Source: Otatea glauca (Eukaryota; Streptophyta; Magnoliopsida; Poales; Poaceae). Taken from it: DNA of 64,000 nt. The stretch lies in NCBI GenBank assembly GCA_036346275.1, contig CM070722.1, positions 59,557,524 to 59,621,523 on the forward strand, read 5' to 3'. A model generated the notes under the pieces. The model searched no databases. It saw nothing but the letters and a program-made list of their open reading frames with translations, and was not told where the DNA came from. The position numbers and the translations under genes were made by a program. Each line of letters opens with the position of its first letter. The first letter of the stretch is position 1. This document shows positions 22,097-35,376 of this stretch, piece by piece.

Positions 22097-25000
22097 CATG
22101 GCGTTCTTTCGCTCGAGTTCTTCCCCGGCAACCGTCTTCCCATCTCTACATTGATCGAGTGAAACCGCCGCGCATCCCAGTTGGTTGCCATTTTTTTTCA
22201 AGACTTCAACTCCTCTACTCCCTTGCTCACAATTCCCAGTCTCCCCACCCCGATTCCTTGCCGCGCTGCACGGTTCCCTACCATGCCCTCGAATCGCCGC
22301 ATCCGCAGTCGATTTTGCCGCAAGCAACCACCGCAGCGGTGGGAGCAGTGACGGATGTCAGGCGAAGGTCAATCTACGTCGACCGGGTGGTGACGGGGCC
22401 TCTAGATTGGAGCGGCAAGCAACTGCGGTGGCGGACTTGGATTCTCGTTGTTTGATAAGGTGAGGTTGTCGTTAGATCCGCTATCGCGTCTCGATCAGGG
22501 AAAGGGCAGGAGCAATTACGCCGGCAGTCGGCGGCGCACGACTACGAGTAGGCGTGGTCGGCGTCTCCTCTACCTCCTCCTTAATCTTGTACCTCCTCCA
22601 TTCCCTGCACCAGCGCCCTGCCGTTTTTGCCGGTCAGATCCGCGTCGAATGGCGCTGGGGTAGGGAGCCGCTGGCTGCAGTGCATGTGACTTCTCCATTG
22701 CAGCGGCTTGGGTCCGGTTTGCCGTCCTCTCTACCTTCCCGCTGGCCATGTCCGTCGTGCTCGGTTTGTCCCCCGCATCTCCTCCGTTTGGTCGCCCTGC
22801 ACTGCGGCGAGGATTTGGGTGGCTCGCTGATCCGGAGTCTGGCATCCTCGGTCGTTGCCGTCTTTGTTGCGGGGCCTGCCAGTCATGTTTGAGCTCCCCT
22901 GTCGGCTCGTGTCAGCACACGCCGCTGCCTCCGTCCCTACGTCGCGTCGGCGTTGCCGCCGCTCGTAGCTTTTAGTGCTGCCCAGGACGTCCTCCACTCC
23001 TCGCTGTCAGGTTTTCTTCCTCCACACTTCCATCGGAATTATTTATTTTCTGTTTTGTTCCAGAATTTTTAATTCACAAACCGGCATGGCATTCAAGTTT
23101 GTTGGTCGGTGCTTTCTTTTGCTTGAGTTTCTCCGCCACTGAGCTTCACTGAAATTGTAATATAATTGCCTAGGTTCCCAACTGAATGGTTCTGTTCCTA
23201 AATTACAGGGTGCTTTAGCAGAGATTGGAGCCACCATTCAACATCAGGCTTTCTTCTGGAAATTTCTTCGACTCCTGAGAGATCCCAGCCTAATCGACGC
23301 CGTAAATGTGGCCAACTTATCTCAGCTTGCCTATCTTTAGGTTTGAGATCTCTTGTGCTGGACAACATGTGTGCATGCTCCTTATGATTTACGTAATTTG
23401 TATTTATAGAGGGTGTCCGTGATGAGCAAATGGGTTCTGAGATAAATTTGTACGGAAGTTGTAAAAAATTTGGTAGGTTAAATGCCTTCTAAGCTAATCC
23501 TATGATCTAGGGACCAAATTTAGTGCCGAATGATATTGCCAGTTTGCAAAATAAAGGTGTACTTACTGTTAATGCAATCTAACAACACATTTCCCTGCTC
23601 CTATTGAGAAGTGAATTCTCAGTTGTCAATTGTCATATTAGCATACCTTTTAACATCGATTCTTAGCTAATGAAACTCATTTTATTTTCACATATTGCAA
23701 CTTGCAGGTGTTGAACAACGGGCTTTCACATAAGCCAGCCTGGATCATTGTAAATTAAAGCTTTCATTCTAATGCTTGCATGCTGGAAGAATCGAGAAAT
23801 CTTATGTTTCCTTGGTTATCCTTTATGATTTGATTTATAAAACAGTTTCAAACTGGTTGTTCGAGCATAGCATTTAGCCTCTTTTTCTGTAACATTCTGC
23901 ACTAATGAGTGACTTTGCAATTTCCACGTTTATTGGTACAGCAAACCTACTGCGTGAAGGGAAGGTTTGCATTGAATTAGTTGAATGGAAGAAGTGTGAA
24001 GAGCTTGGCAGACCAAAGATGAATTTGATCATGTATACCACCAGAGATTGTCTTTTTACAGCCGTATAATATTCCACACAGCCCAAAGGTGCTAGGTATT
24101 AGTATGCTTATATTGTGTTTCATACAACATCATAATCAGTTAGATGCCATTATTTCTTCCATGATGTAGTTTATTTCAATTTATTGCTCTACAGCATTTG
24201 GAAGCACCACTTTGTATGATTAAAAATGTTTCATTGTTTTTATACAGGTTTATTGCAAACAATCTCTTTTGAGTGAAAGCATACACGACATACTCCGCAT
24301 AGAATTCACCATGTTGTATCATACGTGAACTACCTGACATACAAAAAACACATATTTGTTCTACGACCAATACATCTTTGATCAATCTTTAGAAATGCAG
24401 TAATTGAAGGAAACACATGTGATGTTTGATTCCTTGAAATCCATTGAAACAATTGTAGTCCACATCGATGAACAATGACTTAATATTTTACTTTAGAGTG
24501 CTCTATCAGAAGGCAACATTGTAGTGTTTTTGTTTGTTATAGTGGAGCTCTAATATACATTTTAACCAGTTGGTTTCAGCTTCACTGATGATTCCCTTTT
24601 AGCTATGTTTGCTTTGATAATTCTTTGTTGTGTACAAAAGCAAAAAAAAAATCATTTCCAATGTAGAGATACTTCTCTTGCAATGCTATACTGACGGATG
24701 AGTGCAAGTCGAAAAAAGAGGTACGTCTTTCTTTTCGTCATGTATCTCTGAAATTGGTTCTTCCTCTTCACATACTGCTGTTGAGGAAGGTATTCTGATC
24801 AGCCTTGCACCCATGCACTTCCCAGCAATGTTGTGATGGTCAAGATAGCATCTTGAGGTTACCAATTTTTTTTGCCACGACTAGGTTTAGTGTATGTGTG
24901 ACCTTCAATAAGATTGTTTTATTCACTGCATCGTACGTCGGTACAAATGCTACTCAGCTAATCTTAGATATGTCATATTCACGTAACTTCACTTCATTCA

Positions 25001-25190
25001 AATATAGTTTTCCGTTACAACCCACGGGCGATAGAGAAGAACTGTCTTGAGGTGCATATGTACCCTCTTTGTAAATAGTTTTGAATTGATTTCATCATTT
25101 CAAATAACATCGCTTCTTTTTGTGGGTGGTGAACTATGCATTTGTACTCTTCTTAGAAATGCTGTTTGTTTTTAATGTGGGATCCTGTAT
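22097..25190. other. No confidently supported gene
   Basis: About 22100-23000 is GC-rich with overlapping open frames in several phases (arginine/serine/proline rich), typical of leader or former exon DNA. Downstream DNA is AT-rich. A short plus-strand stretch at 23942-24066 translates to NLLREGKVCIELVEWKKCEE and then LGRPKMNLIMYTT, which looks like an exon relic, but no flanking exon can be joined to it. The whole may be a decayed gene or a non-coding transcript; neither can be shown here. Confidence 0.4.
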
Positions 25191-25199
25191 CCGGCAGTT

Positions 25200-25490
25200 A
25201 TTGCACATGATGTGTACAAAGTGAACAACTTCGAAGTTGTAGTTCTTGTAAGCTTCTAAGATACTCTGGATCTACATGAGAGAACACATCACTCTTGAAT
25301 GTCAGATGATACTCTGGATCTACATGAGAGAACACATCACTCTTGAATGTCAGATGGTTTGTCCTCAGATACTCTGGATCTACGTAACCAGCCTTTCCTT
25401 TCACATCAGTCTCGATCTGTGACTGATCTGGCTCCCTAGGACCAGTTCTTGCACATCCAAAGTCGGCTGCTTTGGCCCTGAAAGCCTTCG
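25200..25490 (-). pseudogene. Receptor-like cytoplasmic kinase fragment (CRCK type)
   Basis: Minus-strand translation gives AKAADFGCARTGPREPDQSQ, then IETDVKGKAGYVDPEYLRTN and HLTFKSDVFS. This is the activation segment of a plant receptor-like kinase from the DFG motif through the P+1 loop (GYVDPEY) to the conserved SDVFS of subdomain IX. The wording resembles calmodulin-binding receptor-like cytoplasmic kinases. The fragment begins right after a stop codon and then breaks into a duplication: a 48-bp unit (at 25261 and 25309, with a third partial match at 25369) repeats the VDPEY...FKSDVFSH segment. Catalytic lysine, HRD loop and C-lobe are absent, so it cannot be a functional kinase. Confidence 0.8.
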
Positions 25491-25499
25491 ATTAGTAAA

Positions 25500-26189
25500 T
25501 TGTTTGATGATTTCACATCTCGGAGTATTATGGATTTCTCTAAAAGCAGATCACAGCATTATTTATGAATGTATTCATGTAAATTTCCAGTAATGATAAA
25601 TTAGAATATATCTATAAATTAGTAGTACTGAGATTATACTCAAATGTGAGAGTGTACTGAGGATTATACTCATATGTTTCTGAAAAAAAAAAGTTTTATA
25701 TGCCTCGTGCATGCTGTACTCTCTTGTCTATCTTTCGGTTGAACAACTTTTTTTAAGGAGTTTGTCAATTTTTGAAGATGTCAATGAGCTTGCTTTTATG
25801 TAATTCGCTTGATATGTGCAGGAGAGAATTGATGTACGCGTTTTACGGCTTGGTATCGTGTTGTGATGATATGTATCACCATCGATATGTGTAGCAGAAA
25901 ATTGATATTTATGGTATGGTTTAAGATCCCGTCTTATATTTATGTTTCACCCTCTTTTGGGATTCCATTGCATCGCATAGGCACTTTACTAGTTGTATAT
26001 GGATTTCAACTCAAAACACGGAACTACCCGGAGCCAAAAACTTGATCTAACAGATATCTCAAATATCTTAGATCTAATTTTTTTTTATGAGTTGATCGTC
26101 CAATTTTCATTTCTTGATAGAAACAAAACTAGGACTTAATCCGCCCCGCCTCTTCTTCAAGGACTCATCCCCCTTTCTTTAAGGGCACG
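25500..26189. other. Intergenic, includes the 3-prime flank of the BT1-like gene
   Basis: AT-rich. The 3-prime UTR of the minus-strand carrier gene should lie at about 25950-26189, but I could not assign a poly(A) site with certainty. No other gene seen. Confidence 0.4.
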
Positions 26190-28599
26190 TCACTCGTACT
26201 CCTCATCATCTTCAACCAGTATCTTCTTGCAGGCCTCATAGCACATGAACGAGATCCCCGCCGCAGGCATCAGCTTGATGCAGCTCGGTCCAAGCCCCTT
26301 GTAAAGGCCGCTGATCCCTTCCTTCTCCATTATGCAATAGAGAGCATGGAACACATTCTTGTAGACCTGCCTCCCACCTACTGCTCCAACCTGCATTTGC
26401 TTGCGAGCTACCTCAAGGGGGAAGGTGGCAGTGCTCGAGATGGCACCCGCGGCTGAACCGATCAGGAGAGTTGCAATGTTGCTGATTTCCTCCTGCTTGA
26501 ATGTCTCCCTGTAGAGCTTCTTCAGGGTGTCATAGGCGTAGTAATTGGTCGCAGCATATGGCACCACTCCTATCAGACTCGGTGTTAGACCACGGTAAAG
26601 CTCAGAGGGGCCTTCCTCTCTTAGAATCTTGATGAAAGCATGGAGAAAGTTGTCATAGACATCTTTCTGCAGAAACAAGTAGAAGTGGGGTGAGGTGCAC
26701 AAAGAAACATTGCTTCTCCAAGTTGTTGAGAAAGAGTGCTATTCACCTCTATAGTCAATCGAGTCTTGATCAATTCCAAAGGATATGTGCACAAGGTTGA
26801 GCTGACTCCAGCAAGCGCTCCAGCAATAAGCGATGGAGGGAAGGGGGTCTTAGGGGACTCGTCAGCCTTTGGGGTCAAGAATTTCTTGGCTGTATCAAAA
26901 GCAAATAGCTGCATTTTGGACAAAAAGAGATCAGATAAATTAAGATGCAGCCATGTCTGTAGCGGTGAATCACAGTGTTTGATCACTTGTTACAAATACT
27001 AGGTCCTTCTAACATTCTGAAATTCATAAGCATAAAAAAGAAATGGGCACAGAATCTCACAACCAAAGTCAGTGTAACGAGTATCTTTTCAGTCCCATAA
27101 CAAGCAAAAATATTTCTTTTGCAATACAAGACCAAAAAATTGAAGATCCGAGAAGCAAATATGCTACTTTACAAGTTTATTTTGAAGCCTCCCAATAGTT
27201 GCCAAGCTATGTTTCTATAATAACACCTTATTCATGCTTTGCCGTCTAAAGAGTGCCTCACGAAGCCTATATGACACTTGACTTGAATAGAGAGTGAGCA
27301 AAAAATATCAGAAGAAAAACAAGACCCAAAGTATAAAGAAAGCAAACAGTTGCAATTCAATCATAGACCAGGGAGTAAGACTAAGCAAATACCATCTAAA
27401 CACAAGCTACAGGGTCCATAGTTTGACTTGATAATAGTCTCCAGACCACTAGATAGCAATATTAGATCATAGATCCTTGTAGAGGATACACATCATATCA
27501 AAGATGAAACATCACTTATAAATAATGGACGAAAACATCAACACACCAGTTAAGTGAACCCAAGCTCCTTTCCAAAAAGTGTGTTTACAAATTGCATATA
27601 CCTACTTTATTGGTAGCAGCCTTGGTGCTACATCAAATTGACTACAACGTGGCGCTGTCTCATTATTGGTACAGCTCCCCTTGCACATGAAATTTGCTGC
27701 TCCTATTATCGAAATGAAAGTTGTTGTAGGCTATTAGCTGACGTAACTCATCTTGTCCTAAGCATCCACCTACAATGCATCCAACTGAAGCGTGGAAAAC
27801 TGCACCATTTGTTCAAAATTGAAAGTAAAATTGAAACCCTAGTAAATTGGTTATTCAGCAAAGAACCTCTATGAGCATCCAAACAACAGACATGGTTGCA
27901 TCACATGTTAGATTTTAGCAACAGAATCTCTTGGACATTGCAAAGTAACATAAACTGAAAGTAATAACTTACCTCAATCGCCTTGCTTGGTGCAACACGG
28001 ATAACATTGACAAAATTTCCACGGAATAGCCCCGTCCACCCCTCTGTCTTCATGATTGACTGGAACACCTCCTTCATCGAGTCCCCATTGCTCCCAACCA
28101 TCAGATGAGTCCTAATTGTCTCCAGTGGTGCCACACAAGTCCTCGACACAGCCCCCGCAATAGCTCCACTAACCAGCCGCCTCAAATGTGGGTTCCCAAT
28201 CTTAACTTTCAGCTTCAGTCTGCGCTTTTTGGTCTTCTTCCTAGCCTTACCATCCACCGCCTCCTCCTCGACAGGCTCAGCCATGGTCCCAACAACTTGA
28301 TGCCCGACTGCCGAGTAGGCATACTTTATGCAATGATCAGCAAACGGAATCTTAATTTCCTGCTCCCCCGGAGTGAGTAGCACTGCTGGAGCAGCCGTTG
28401 ACGCTTTGAGACCAACACTAGCAAACAGCCCACCATGATGGGAGGCAGAGCTTTGTAAGCTTAAAGAGAAGCTCCTGTCTTCATGCAAATCCCAAGGGAG
28501 TCGGAGCTCTGGGAGCGGGATAAACCAGCCCTGCTTCTTCTCCACGGCCAGCACGCCGTTCTTGCTCTTGGCCATCATTGCCACCATCGTTGCCGCCAT
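26190..28599 (-). CDS. Brittle1-like mitochondrial-carrier-family nucleotide transporter
   Basis: Three exons on the minus strand (28599-27973, 26908-26747, 26666-26190) join in phase 0 with GT/AG borders to give 421 residues. About 130 N-terminal residues, low in acid at the very start and containing GGLFASVGLK, fit a plastid-targeting extension; they end in a very basic stretch (RKKTKKRRLKLKVK, about 120-133). Three carrier repeats follow, each with the Px[DE]xx[KR] signature: PLETIR (158-163), PLELIK (252-257) and PLEVAR (346-351). GLFRGN, ELYRGL and GLYKGL close each repeat. The tail is acidic (VEDDEEYE). The nearest family is cereal Brittle1: endosperm BT1 exchanges ADP-glucose for adenine nucleotides across the amyloplast envelope, while the BT1-like paralogues expressed more widely export adenine nucleotides from plastids and may also reach mitochondria. 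The divergent N-terminus points to the paralogue. All key residues look intact. Confidence 0.93.
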
Positions 28600-29500
28600 G
28601 GGTTAAAAAAATGTTTTTGCCTCAGCGCTCAGTGGAGGTGGGTGGCAGCACTGCATTGAAGGTCACAACAAGGAGCATATTACTGGCCACCCATTCCAAA
28701 AGTTGGAGACCAAGAATACATCCTACTCTCCACTACCAATTAGCAAAATGAAAAGTGGTCGAAATTGCAACTTTTGAAGGACTAAATAAACATTTCCACT
28801 CCTTGACTATACGCATGGGGCAGATTCAGTGAAACTAACCTCTCCAGAAATTCCCAGATATTGGAAAAGCAAAACCTAAAGATTCCTTAAGAGTAAAAAC
28901 TCTACAATGCAATCAGATATGGAAGAAGTAGGAAAGAATCAATGACAACAAAGCGTAAATTCCAAAATACGCTTTAAGGACTGAACGGCAACACCTGGTA
29001 AATATTTTAATCAACGTCTCCGCCGACCTCCACCCAAACCAAACGAAGCTATCGCCAAGAAAAATCAGCAAACCCTTTCCCCCGCAGGCAACTACGAAGA
29101 TAACACCAAAAGCGGCGGCGGCGCGCGGCTAAAGCCTACGGCAGCGGCGGCGGCAGCGCGTTGAGGCAAAGGAGGGCAAAATACCTCAAGGTAGAAACCA
29201 CTCTACAATCAGATATAGACGGATGTCTGTTCCTTCCCTCCCCTTCCCTTCTCTTCGCCGTCTGCGCGCCGTGGTGGCGAGGCGGGCTGGTGGAGGCCGG
29301 AGAAGGGGGCGCGGCTTCTGCTTCCCCCTCTTCGTTCGTGCTCACAAGGAGGTGCCGCCTTTTGTGAGGGAGAAGCCCAATCCCCTTTCGGGATTCCCAG
29401 GGCTTTTTGGCCTCGCCTCGTCTATATCCACGTATTTTTACAACACTGCCCCTCACCTGTGACAAGCTGAGCGGTGGGCCACTGAACGAGCGGAGGTAGG
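28600..29500 (-). promoter_or_regulatory. 5-prime leader and promoter region of the BT1-like gene
   Basis: The stretch before the ATG is AT-rich to about 29000, then GC-rich (GGCGGCGGC runs at about 29113-29160), then CT-rich on the coding strand. On the minus strand CTTGAG|GTATTT near 29185 is a plausible donor of a leader intron, and GGATATAGAC near 29425 a possible TATA-like site. Neither is certain. Minus-strand open frames at 29136-29726 are leader/promoter noise without a domain. Confidence 0.4.
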
Positions 29501-29726
29501 ATGGTAGGGGTATTTTAGTCAATTCGTGGAGGATTCTTAGGGTGCGGTCAGTTCTAGCCGACCCACTCCGGTTCAGGCAAGCGTTAGTGTTGGGCTTTGG
29601 GCTTTGGTTGTCGTTGGAGTTTTGCCTGATATTCAGATTAAAAAAACTCTCTAGATGGGCCTGATCCAAAGAAGCCCAGTAACCCAATTCTTTCCTTTTC
29701 TTTTCTGAGCAGACCCAGAAACTCAA

Positions 29727-32214
29727 CTAATACTAGAGAATGGGCTGGACACGGTCGGGTCGATTAGAATACCTTTAATCAGTAGTCCTACTTAGGAGAA
29801 ATTGCCGGCCTCCCTGAAATTTCGACGCAGTTTGGTTTGATTAATGAAGGAATTCAATAGGTCTTGAATTCTTAAAAAAAAAATAGGGGAAATTGCCAAC
29901 GTACACGAGCAAAGTCATAGGTTGCCGAAGTATATTTGTGCTGTGACAATAGCAGAGGGAGAACTAGGGGTATCGGCACCTCAAAATTTTGTGATGGGCT
30001 TGTATTTTCTTGGCAAATGCAGCAACTGGCTTGTATTCAGAACTGATGGCAAGGTGCTAATGCAGTTTGCCATCTTGCTTGTATTTAGAACTGATGGCAA
30101 TGTGCTAATTTAGAATTGATGACAAGGTGCTAATGCCAGTTTCTTCTCCTATTGACATGAAATTAGCAGCTCTCTTGCCATTCTTTCAAAAAAGACTAGG
30201 GGTGTAGTGTCAAGGAGCTATTTGCATACCTTGATGTTTCAGTGCTTTGCAAATTGAAGGTTTTTCCATCATCATTCATCTGATATATCCCTTTGCAGCA
30301 ATCGTGGTCTTTTGAGATGGGGACAATTTAGACAAGCTAAGATTGTTTTTACCTGCAAGAATCAACAGGAAACGTAAGCCATTTCTCTCCTAGCACATAT
30401 GTTCCTTTGGACAATATTTGCTGGATGATGATGTAGCATGCCTTTTTTCTACTGTGTGTTATCAAAAACAGGCTAAAGGAAACTACAAAACATCGAGGTA
30501 TCCCAACCTTTGTTATTGCTGATGCAGGGTGGCACGGCAAGCAGTGCAAAGGCACAAGGTCGGCACGACGGACGGCCCGAATGCTCAGCGCGGCACTAGA
30601 TGGACCGGCAGAGCCGTAGAGGCACACCCATGAAAATTTTCTAGTTCCTCCACTGGACAATAGCATGTGAGGAATGGTTTCACGTGTCGTTGACACACTT
30701 ACCCCAATTGGAATGTAGGGATTGAATGCCATGGAAAGTCGAATCCCATGAATAAATAGAAACAAATATTTGGATATTTCGCAGAAACAATATAGAAAAT
30801 TTTTAGAAAATTTTCAAGCGAAGAGAGAGGTGATAGAGAATGAGAGAGAGATTGCCTAGTAATTCTCAAAGGAAAATTTCTATGAGATCTAAGCACATGT
30901 TTGCTTTCCTTCGAAACGTGGAGGAAGGATGATATTCCTATATCAAGTATGAGTGCCATTCTTTTTTTAAAAGGATTAAGTAGAAATATCCTACAGAATT
31001 CTTATCCTACAAAAAATATTTTATTTTAGCATGAGAGCAAATCGCCCTTCTAATTAAACTCCAATTCTGCTTCTGAGTGATGAGATGAGTTCCCTAAAAA
31101 AAAGAGAGATGAGACGAGTGAGGTGAAATAAGTATGCGTTTGAACGGGGGACGTGGTGGGATGGTAGTACGGTACCACAGCTAGTGTACGGTCGTATCCG
31201 TCTCATCATCAATCGTCAACGCTTGACATCTGTGTCCTGAACGGCGCAATTTTAGGTCATTTATAATATGTGGATCGGATGGATTCATTAGCAGGAACAA
31301 GAGTCAAAGTCAACTACCAGATGCCAAGCCTCGTCAAAAAAGGAATAAGTTTATTTCCTCGTGTCTGTCTAAAATTTAATCCTTAAATAGCTTAAAAATA
31401 TGAATTCAAAAAAGCAACTTTAGACCTTACTAGCTTTAAAATAGGCTCATAGGGGGTATGGCAAGAATTCTGCATATACAAGCAAATGCCAATAGTACAA
31501 CAATCAGTCACTGCTACAAATACTTTTTGATTCTTAGTGATCAGTTTATAGCATTCAATTCAAAGTTTTGCATAATATTTTCTACTTAAAAATAAGTAGT
31601 TCGCAAGTTATGATGCATTCTACACCTTCTGTTACTAGATTCTCTCACTAGTGTGCTTCCTTTGGTGTATTGTTTTTAGGACCTGAAACTTGGGTGGTCA
31701 TTCTGCTTTATCTACGAAATAGTTAGCAGTTTTCATAAAGAAGCTACTCCTAAGAGTGTGCTGAAACTCATTAATGTAGAAGGTCTAACCATGTATCGTG
31801 TCAGGAGTATTTACAGGTAACACTGTAGTTGGAAGATTTCTTTTGCCATTTTACCGACGTATCAATTTGCTATGCTATCTTTTTATAGTTACTTGTACTG
31901 TGAGTGTCCTTACAGTACAGAACTAAAGACTCATAAAATATCTTCCAGAGACCGACAAGGTAAACACATAGTACCAAAAAAAAGTTGCCAATTAGTAATT
32001 AGTATATATTGTGCTTCAATTTTGCCAATTCAAAATTCGGATGTATATATGGTAGTATCCAAATGTGGCAATAGTAGAGACCAAGATATGGTTCAGTTCG
32101 AGTTCATATAGTTTTAGACTACCATTTTTTTGAAAAACATGTAAACATTGATGCAAAATTGAAATGATTTTGCGAGATGAAAAATCGACCTTGAAGGGTT
32201 ACCAATTCTATCAT
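29727..32214. other. Intergenic DNA, no gene seen
   Basis: AT-rich, with short direct repeats of CTTGTATTTAGAACTGATGGCAA type (30030 and 30078). A GC-rich patch with GGCACGGCAAG and GGCACGACGG words (about 30528-30620) and an adjacent AT-rich block to about 30970 resemble non-autonomous transposon ends, but no TSD could be fixed. Confidence 0.4.
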
Positions 32215-32330
32215 CCACAGACAATTGTTAACAAAAATCTATATACTTGAGATGTGTTGTACAAATTATTGAAACTAACGTTTCTACGAGTTGTACTGAT
32301 TCGGAAAGAACAACTCCGTTACATTCACTG
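32215..32330. repeat. Direct repeat, left copy
   Basis: Shares with 35377-35492 the ordered words AAAAATCT, ATACTTGAGATGTG, TTTCTACGAGTTGTA, AAAGAACAACTCCGTT and CATTCAC at roughly 85 percent identity by eye. The copies flank the retroelement at 32545-35099. Confidence 0.75.
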
Positions 32331-32544
32331 CATCCATCATTTATGTACTTGTGTGAAGTGAAACCATAATTAAGGAGTATGGATAGGCTTGCAAATGTGA
32401 ATCAACTGGTAAGGATATACATATGCAACCATGCTTGTACACATGTAGTTCTTTCTTTATATTCTAGTGCTGATTAATTAGCCATTGGTGTAATTTGGAA
32501 TGACTTTATGTGACTACCCATATAATTAGCCTAGGGTTGCGACA

Positions 32545-35099
32545 GTAACACTGCCATCTTCCTAGATCAATTACACGAATCTCGACACAGCCACCGGCAA
32601 AACATCGGAAGGCTCGATGCTTTATCGGCTACTATGCCGTGTTCAGAGAGTTGCAGCAAAACAATAATTAGAGACTGAACGAGAATATATTCATTCTAAG
32701 CCACGCAGGGCTATATGTCCATTACATAATAATATTACAGCTATCCCTGAATACAGCAAAAGATAAAGCCACTGCCTTCATAAACTAAATACCTCCTGCG
32801 AGCATAATATGGCCTATAGAATCTCCTAATTCTTCTGGTAGTAGTCGGAGTAGTAGCAGCCCTTATATGAATCCTCTTGATAATCCTGGAACTGAGCATG
32901 AGAATAGGCCTCCTCGCCGGCCTCAAACGCGGATCCATCAGGCTCTCCTTCTAGAAAAGGGGGACATACAAGAGTGAGTACAAAGTACTCAACAAGCATT
33001 ATATCACAAGATGCAAAATGAATTTCTCCTTCCTACAGCACCATTTCCTTCCCTCCAACTCATCTTTTACAGAAATTAGGTTTTTGGTTTTCTTTAAAAG
33101 TTGGCAAATTTTAATTATTGAAATTCAACCACTAGCACCCGTATATGAGACAGACTTAGATTCCGTAGACTCCAATCCAGGAGATAGGCTTGAATTCAAG
33201 ATTTTGACCTTGCGCAGGTTCGTACCACTTTACCCATAACGGCCCCAACAGGTGAGGCTCCAGAATGTTTATCACTAATCCAGTATTAGATCTCCAACCC
33301 TGTAGTCGAGGGAAATCCCTATCCCAGGCGATTCGCCACTCGCCATACAGTTGTACTCCGATATCCAACCGGAGTAACTCCACCGTGGCTTATAATCCAC
33401 ATTAACAGCTTTCTCATCTGGGCATTCCGGCATACCCAGACTTTGGCTCTAGTAGCTACTCTTACCCAATGTGGAGATCATAACACTTTCTTAGGACAAC
33501 CTTTTCTGACAGCGATTTATCTCGCTACGGTTTGTACTGAAAATACGGCTCATTATTCGAGTGTAGGTGTTTGACCTTATATATTATAGCCTATATAGAG
33601 GGTCCATCGGCAGCGGGTATCACCACACCTAGGCATTACCATGCCATCTTTCCCTACACCCTCTATCCAGCATAATTAGCTCTAATATATTATCCACGAC
33701 TCCATTCGTGGATATCTAAACAACACACACACACTTCCTTCACCACAACCATATCTCATTTAGCATTTACCGAAACCACATAACACATTCCATTCCAATA
33801 CCAAGATTACATACCATTTCCTTCCATTCATCACATTACCATTCCCATCACCTGCCATTTCCGCCATTCATTCACAACAACTCTTCCATCCAATTTCATC
33901 TCCACATTTCCATACCAAAATTAAATTTTCATGCAGTGATGGTATGATTAAATATATAAAAGCATTTAAAAAGCATTTCACAAAGATGCTCAAGGAAATC
34001 TTGCCTAGAATAATATCTGACGGACCGACCTCGCTCGAAGGTGGGTTCTGGTTGGCGGGACGATTCAGATCGAACCCTGAAAACAGAACATATACACTAA
34101 GGCCATTTCACTTGGATTATTTTATATTGGCATCCAACCGATTTCAATCTGTTGTTCCGATTTTATATTAGCACCGTGCTACCATTTCTGTGATCGACTC
34201 ACAGATCGCCTAAAATTCGTCAACATGTATCTCTTTAATTGGTGCTAATGGTAGCACGGGGATGACCCGATCTAATGGTAGCACGGGGATGACCCGATCT
34301 ACCCCCTACCTTACCCCATTTGCTAGGTCAAACCCTCGATCTACCCACCGCATATACAAACCCGCACTGTAGCTACTCTAGTACTACTGGTATTTGCACC
34401 TGGGTTTGATCGGTTTGGATGATGAAGCTAGCTGCTAACGGGAAGAAGTTGAGGCAGGTGAAGAATGGTTAGCACCAGCTTACTTCTCCTGGATGCTTCT
34501 GGATCCTCCTCTCTTTTGGCTTCTGGGTGGTGTTGCCTCCTTCTTCTGGATCCTACTTGCCTCCTTCTTCTGGTGCTCCTCTCTCCCTCTTCTTGCTTCA
34601 GTTGGGATGGATGGTTGCTGGATGTTCTTGGGGAGATGAGAGCACTAGCTTGCTTCAAGGTGAAGCCTGGCTGTGCTCTTGCGATGCTTGTGACTCTCGG
34701 TTTGTGTGCGAAATGGGGGACATAAGTAATTGAGCTGGCCTCTGGTTGGCTGGAGCAAGCTGGTTTTATTGAATTGAGAAAAAGGCACATGACCCTTTTG
34801 CCCTTAGGTTTTCACTGCTGGCTATTGCTCAAAAGGGCATTACGGTCATAACTCGCTCATTTCGCTAGCGGTACCCGCATACCGCACCAGGTAAATTCTA
34901 AAGCGTCGAATGATGAACCCCGAAACTAGCGAGAGGTATCTGTCTGAGTCCCGGACAGATCAGGTGCCTCGATGAGCAACACATTCACTGCAGGACTTAC
35001 GGCACTCTCTAATCCTTACATTTTATTTACCTTTGCTTAATCACTTTTATTTCTTTAATTAATTCTTTAATTAAACTGATAACCCCCGGGTTATCACAC
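32545..35099 (-). mobile_element. Retroelement remnant, probable LARD or large LTR
   Basis: On the minus strand the right edge reads TGTGATAACCCGGGGGTTAT, an LTR-type TG start with a short palindrome, followed by a leader-like purine-rich region (about 34790-34430). The left side carries a short acidic/aromatic coding relic (AGEEAYSHAQFQDYQEDSY then YYSDYYQKN, about 32930-32826) of the kind found near the 3-prime end of grass non-autonomous retroelements. No polymerase is present. A 27-bp unit (AATGGTAGCACGGGGATGAC start) is duplicated at about 34238-34300. The left boundary (near TGCGACAGTAACACTG, 32536) is tentative. Confidence 0.5.
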
Positions 35100-35376
35100 T
35101 TTATAACACCAATCAAACTAACAAAGTAAGAGTGTAATTGGAATATATGTAATACCCAGCCAAACATCTAGCTTGCTCTTCTCATATCTTGGCTTCAGTT
35201 CTTCAGACAAACAGTTCCGGTATATGCATGCTTTTAAATTACAATGATCTTTTCTGTGTTGTATAAATTGTAATTAATAGTTACGTGTTATTAATTATTC
35301 TCCTGTTTTCTTTATTTCTTTTTTTACTTGTTGTAGATTGTAGATTTCAAAAAGAAGAACTATAGGATATCAACAA

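Noticed and set aside
22012..22892. Several plus-strand open frames of 70-147 codons
   Set aside because: GC-rich region open in many phases; translations are R/S/P-rich and not family-like. The first ATG near 22099 ends after about 18 codons.
28105..28380. 91-codon plus-strand frame
   Set aside because: Antisense shadow of BT1-like exon 1.
30349..30765. 138-codon minus-strand frame
   Set aside because: Covers a GGCACGGC-rich patch and AT-rich flank; no domain, no splice support, and probably repeat-derived.
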